From the NCBI RefSeq assembly GCF_900636965.1, contig NZ_LR134331.1, forward strand, positions 2,418,001 through 2,482,000: a stretch of 64,000 nt of DNA, in the 5' to 3' direction. Shown here in pieces: positions 63,168-64,000 of the stretch. A model generated the notes under the pieces. That model worked only from the letters and a program-made list of their open reading frames with translations. It searched no databases and was not told the origin of the DNA. How positions within the stretch are numbered: the first letter of the stretch is position 1; every line of letters starts with the position of its first letter. A program made the position numbers and the translations under genes. Source of the DNA: Lacticaseibacillus rhamnosus (GTDB lineage Bacteria > Bacillota > Bacilli > Lactobacillales > Lactobacillaceae).

Positions 63168-64000
63168 ATGATGAAGCGATTACTTGCAGGTATCAGTGTC
63201 GCACTCTTAGCAGTTTTTGCAGTCGCGTGTGGCAATAATGGTGCCGCAAAGCAATCCAGCGCTAGCAACGATAAAATTCAGGTAGTGGCTAGCGTCGATT
63301 TTTATGGTGAGGTTGCCAAAGCAGTTGGCGGTGATAAGGTCGCGGTGCAGTCGGTGATTAACAATCCGGCTGTTGATCCGCATGATTATGAGCCAACCAC
63401 CAAAGTCGGCAAAGCAGTTGCAACATCCGATTTCGTCATTGCCAGTGGCATCGGCTATGACGGCTGGATGGACAAAGTCGTTAAATCGGAAAACAAATCG
63501 AAAAGCTACTTAAGAGTTGCCGATGATCTGATGAACAAAAAGGAAGGCGACAACGAACATATCTGGTATGATCCGCGGACAATGCCAAAACTGGCAAATG
63601 CGCTGGCGGATAAATTTGCCAAAAAAGACCCGGCCAATAAAGCCAAGTTCAAAGCCAACGCAAAGAAATACATCGCTTCATTAGATGACCTCAATGCACT
63701 TGTTAATAAACTCAAATCAAACGCAAACGGTCAACTTGTTGACGTCTCGGAACCAGTCTTCGGTTATGCCTTAGATTACCTAGGCTACAAGATCAACGAC
63801 GCCCACTTTTCTAACTCAACCGAAGAAGGTACCGATTACAGCGCCAAGGATATTCATGGTATTGAAACCGACATCAAGGAAAAGAAAATCGCCTTTTTCG
63901 TTAACAACATTCAAGCGACATCTAAAACAGTTTCACGCCTTGTTAAACTTGCCAAGCAAAATAACGTGCCAGTTTTGAATGTCACCGAAACACTTCCTAA
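63168..64000 (+). CDS. Zinc ABC transporter substrate-binding lipoprotein (partial at window end)
   Basis: At least 277 residues; the frame is open to the end of the window. Lipoprotein signal peptide with lipobox LAVFAVACGN. Ligand segments are DPHDYEP and HIWYDP with a further NDAHFSN, typical of ZnuA/AdcA proteins. The gene begins ATGATG; GAAGGAAG lies upstream. Zur box 2 covers its promoter, so zinc starvation should induce it. Downstream permease and ATPase genes are expected beyond the window but not seen. Confidence 0.92.
   Translation, partial: MMKRLLAGISVALLAVFAVACGNNGAAKQSSASNDKIQVVASVDFYGEVAKAVGGDKVAVQSVINNPAVDPHDYEPTTKVGKAVATSDFVIASGIGYDGWMDKVVKSENKSKSYLRVADDLMNKKEGDNEHIWYDPRTMPKLANALADKFAKKDPANKAKFKANAKKYIASLDDLNALVNKLKSNANGQLVDVSEPVFGYALDYLGYKINDAHFSNSTEEGTDYSAKDIHGIETDIKEKKIAFFVNNIQATSKTVSRLVKLAKQNNVPVLNVTETLP

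Overview
The window is chromosomal DNA from a low-to-mid GC Gram-positive lactic acid bacterium. It most probably belongs to the Lacticaseibacillus casei/paracasei/rhamnosus group. The reasons are a SpaFED-type sortase pilus operon, a large double-glycine bacteriocin locus of the type known from that group, T-box control of proBA, an Nramp MntH, and Zur-controlled zinc genes. The species assignment is inferred from recognised gene families, not from a database search.

Layout. 0.1-4 kb: an MFS exporter and the proline genes proBA behind a T-box leader. 4-6 kb: decayed and small genes, including what looks like a frameshifted AbrB/MazE-type remnant and a secreted one-domain protein. 6.4-9 kb: a YknXYZ/MacAB-like ABC efflux operon with a terminator hairpin just before its first gene. 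9.5-16.2 kb: the pilus operon spaF-spaE-spaD-srtC, transcribed leftward. 16.5-26.4 kb: mostly metabolic or hypothetical genes (DUF2075 ATPase, alpha/beta hydrolase, PadR with two tandem paralogous membrane proteins, aldo-keto reductase, ThrE-type exporter).

26-42.5 kb is a class II bacteriocin locus with quorum sensing. It holds a double-glycine inducing-peptide precursor (44 aa), a histidine kinase and LytTR response regulator, three double-glycine bacteriocin-like precursors, several Enterocin-A-type immunity genes, a CPBP protease-like protein, many small membrane proteins, an export accessory protein, and the C39-peptidase ABC exporter. The exporter gene is cut by a 1575-bp IS5/IS1182-type element flanked by a 6-bp TATATA duplication. 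Four 9-N12-9 direct repeats of the LytTR type lie 78 to 107 nt before start codons and mark the regulon; a fifth, weaker one faces the other way. The locus may therefore sense and resist bacteriocin but be unable to export its own peptides.

39.4-51 kb: an Rrf2 regulator with an MFS pump sharing an operator, an aldo-keto reductase, an SDR and an Old Yellow Enzyme, fumarase, and mntH. Two arrays of about 103-124-bp hairpin-forming repeats lie in opposite orientations on either side of the 44.1-48.7 kb genes.

51-64 kb is rich in metal handling: a P-type cation ATPase, a multicopper oxidase with an MFS pump, a CDF-like exporter with a CzrA-type sensor, a manganese-type ABC importer, and a Zur-controlled pair of divergent units (rpsN paralogue plus a 39-aa protein, and a zinc-binding lipoprotein cut by the window end). 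mntH and the manganese ABC operon share a TTAGG-N4-CCTAA operator.
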